Source: Pyropia yezoensis (lineage: Eukaryota; Rhodophyta; Bangiophyceae; Bangiales; Bangiaceae). From it: DNA of 64,000 bases. Of the stretch, positions 63,401 through 64,000 are shown piece after piece (positions within the stretch are counted from its first letter, which is position 1; each line of letters opens with the position of its first letter). Position numbers and translations under genes: made by a program. The stretch is from assembly GCA_009829735.1 (NCBI GenBank), contig CM020618.1:6760627-6824626 (forward strand), given 5' to 3'. Below the pieces are notes generated by a model. The model searched no databases. It had not been told where the DNA came from and saw only the letters and a list, made by a program, of their open reading frames with translations.

Positions 63401-64000
63401 CACCGCCACCCGCCTCGCGCCCATCACCGCCGCCGCCGCCGACGCCGTCGCCGCCGCCGCCGTCGCCGCCAGCGGCCGCTCGGGAGCCACGGCCACGCCC
63501 GCCCCCCAAGGCACCGCCACTACCCCCCCCCCCCCCCCCCCCCCCGGCCGCAGCGCCGGCGGCGGCGGCGGTGGCGACCGCGGGGTACGCTTCGACCCGC
63601 CCCTCCCGGGCGTCCGGCTCGGCGGCCACCCACGCGGTGCGGTCCATCACCACCGCCACGCCCGCGTCGACGACCGTTGGCGCCAGCGCCGCCACCGTGT
63701 CGGCGAGGCGGCCCCACCAGGCGCTCGGCGGGGAGAGCGAGTAGGGGGGCACCCCCTCGCCGCGGGGGCCTGCCGCCCCCGCCGCCCTCGCCACCGCGTC
63801 GTCAACGTCCTTGCCGTCGTCTTCATCGTCGTCGTCGGCCCAGCGGCGGCCACCCCCACCCCCACCGCTGCCGCGGCCACGGCCGATGCCAGGCAGTCGG
63901 GTGGGGGGGTGGGCGCCCGTAGGGGTGGACAGGGGAGCGGCCCCGCGGGGCTGCCCACCCCCACCCCCTCCCCCGCCGCTACCCCCACCGCCACGGTCAC
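60411..64000 (-). CDS. Very large Gly-rich protein, partial (open at the window edge)
   Basis: The minus-strand frame is open from 64000 down to 60411 with no stop, so the 5' end lies outside the window. Structured islands between poly-Gly/Ala runs: SPPSAWWGRLADTVAALAPT, VVDAGVAVVMDRTAWVAA, AIRIALAAGGMRLDEVDADA, VRLLGPAVV, RFGVTYPTTLLTAMTAAGTP, AVDVAVTLVAVQMGAA, LALSVEDFSYHIGG, and WQWALAAWADGSRYVGGEV. The repeated beta-strand style and alternating hydrophobics would suit a lipid-transfer RBG/VPS13-like protein, but I cannot prove it. Sequence below about 61240 (Arg/Gly/Ala runs ending SDRYARWFVNDFFLLFG) may be intron or 3' UTR. Opposite-strand frames are Pro/Arg repeats and look like shadows. 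Confidence 0.5.
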   Translation of the reverse strand, partial: DRGGGGSGGGGGGGGQPRGAAPLSTPTGAHPPTRLPGIGRGRGSGGGGGGRRWADDDDEDDGKDVDDAVARAAGAAGPRGEGVPPYSLSPPSAWWGRLADTVAALAPTVVDAGVAVVMDRTAWVAAEPDAREGRVEAYPAVATAAAAGAAAGGGGGGGGSGGALGGGRGRGSRAAAGGDGGGGDGVGGGGGDGREAGGGGGRRGGGDGGDGGGGGGGGGGGGGGGGGGGGGGGSNKSLTGNGGGAGQGPAGSPPPGVPPPTPAGAPPGGPPLGAIRIALAAGGMRLDEVDADAWAWRPRRGGGAADGDGDGGDGGSDGDGAVQGGDGGGGDRGDGGGGAPPRRLVVISRLEPPAHARRGEPPPRLGGGAAGGGRHRRRRASMDSTTSGWSPTPSAAPSPSPPHAPSPLAPAGGWGAAGGGGGGGGGGCGWRHGSSSRDDGQVVDEEGEDDHDERLAAATAGVTAASAVWGGYPLGGGGGSPADDPGWGRAPAIWLAPLPPAAGGGDVPAALTAAAARLPRSVSSPAVAAPWRAAGWGEGGGGAAATLAAAAPARECGCGCGGRGHGGGGGAAAAATAPSVDCCGGRNGTDLSAQWSHWSPPSAGGSPPTPPAAAADGGHGRRGHRRWGSRLWRRSASPPPPAGGGGGGGGKDAAVSGGGGGSAGTATLDACKPGRVRLLGPAVVAGGNGNGGGPGGGRDVAVATHRFGVTYPTTLLTAMTAAGTPVVQAVDVAVTLVAVQMGAATAGAGGTLALSVEDFSYHIGGQLAEAEPAGDALGYYIDALDIGVDALPGDAGGPLDGAGGGAWPTMGGGLPPTPIETTTTTTTTTTRGATAGVGTSASVAPPGGGGGGTAAGATASASLTRSREVAVSAGTTVATRTYVWHGAATRATARWQWALAAWADGSRYVGGEVAAAGGGGGGGGGRRRRRRRRWRARGGGPCAGRRRGAAAAAAAAGGGACRQSWWGPPPLPGGGGGGVAAAAAAAAAAAPPRRWGGGGDAVRSCGGWDGGGGGGGWDGGGGGGGGGGGSGGRDGDGSDGGGGGGGAAGGLSPAPHPAAAAAAVAVPPVLLFPPRAAAAGSGGVAAAGAAQIGGSPLPPVRAAGGGRGGWGGVWALLTVWVCVSLVWVGGGGRCVWGGGGVEGWGGGGPGRMRSDRYARWFVNDFFLLFGQGDGRAPLVSGLWGKRPRRLPCICR

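Noticed and set aside
62623..63744. 373-codon plus-strand frame starting MAAASRSSWSSSPSSS
   Set aside because: Ser/Pro repeats opposite the minus-strand frame that has alternating hydrophobic islands; judged a shadow.
1..64000. CRISPR array, bacterial operon or tRNA gene
   Set aside because: The 22-bp and 25-bp repeats have no unique spacers, the genes are eukaryotic, and I recognised no tRNA while reading; a tRNAscan run would be needed to exclude one.

Overview
The window is nuclear DNA of a eukaryote. It carries a CCR4-NOT subunit, a HECT ubiquitin ligase, a chromodomain LTR retrotransposon, a Tc1 element and a satellite array. The gene-bearing parts are extremely GC-rich, the proteins are rich in Ala, Gly and Pro, and the two most conserved long genes (NOT3/5 and HECT) have no visible introns. 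I infer an intron-poor, GC-rich alga, most plausibly a bangiophyte red alga (Porphyra/Pyropia type). That is inference from composition and gene style; no marker gene in the window proves it.

Layout. 1-8774: about ten copies of an 885/886-bp satellite, running off the left edge. 8775-15851: a repeat-rich, gene-poor stretch holding a deleted Ty3/gypsy relic (9888-12893), itself split by a 1304-bp Tc1/mariner element (10860-12163), and two foldback structures. 15852-25662: the clearest genes: a degenerate indole-glycerol-phosphate-synthase-like protein (+), CNOT3/NOT5 (+) and a UBE3B/C-type HECT ligase (-). 27-31.3 kb: a very large Gly/Ala-rich reading frame (+) meeting the last exon of a membrane transporter (-). 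31318-31470: a small foldback MITE-like element. 31917-43870: one host gene split by a complete 9378-bp chromovirus (32303-41680) with visually identical 468-bp LTRs and a GTGGC target duplication; the host frame is preserved across the insertion site. 43835-44777: the 5'-truncated C-terminal part of a RecQ helicase, ending in a short TTAGGG-type tract. 45-46.4 kb: long G tracts and a 22-bp minisatellite. 47.6-48.9 kb: TrmO-type tRNA methyltransferase. 50-60 kb: a lysine/cysteine-rich secreted protein (58615-59706), a broken inverted relative of it (50575-51345), and a predicted tail-anchored protein (minus, 54460-56182). 60411 to the right edge: a very large Gly-rich frame (minus), open at the window end.

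Best leads: (1) the chromovirus has a textbook -1 frameshift signal (GGGAAAC, 6-nt spacer containing the gag stop, bulged hairpin) linking gag to pol; (2) it carries a long antisense ORF between pol and the 3' LTR; (3) its insertion splits a putative GIY-YIG/repeat-domain gene in frame; (4) a 36-cysteine secreted protein of no recognised family has a decayed inverted relative about 8 kb away. Gene models in the G/C-tract regions (27-31 kb, 44-58 kb, 60-64 kb) are uncertain because every frame stays open there.
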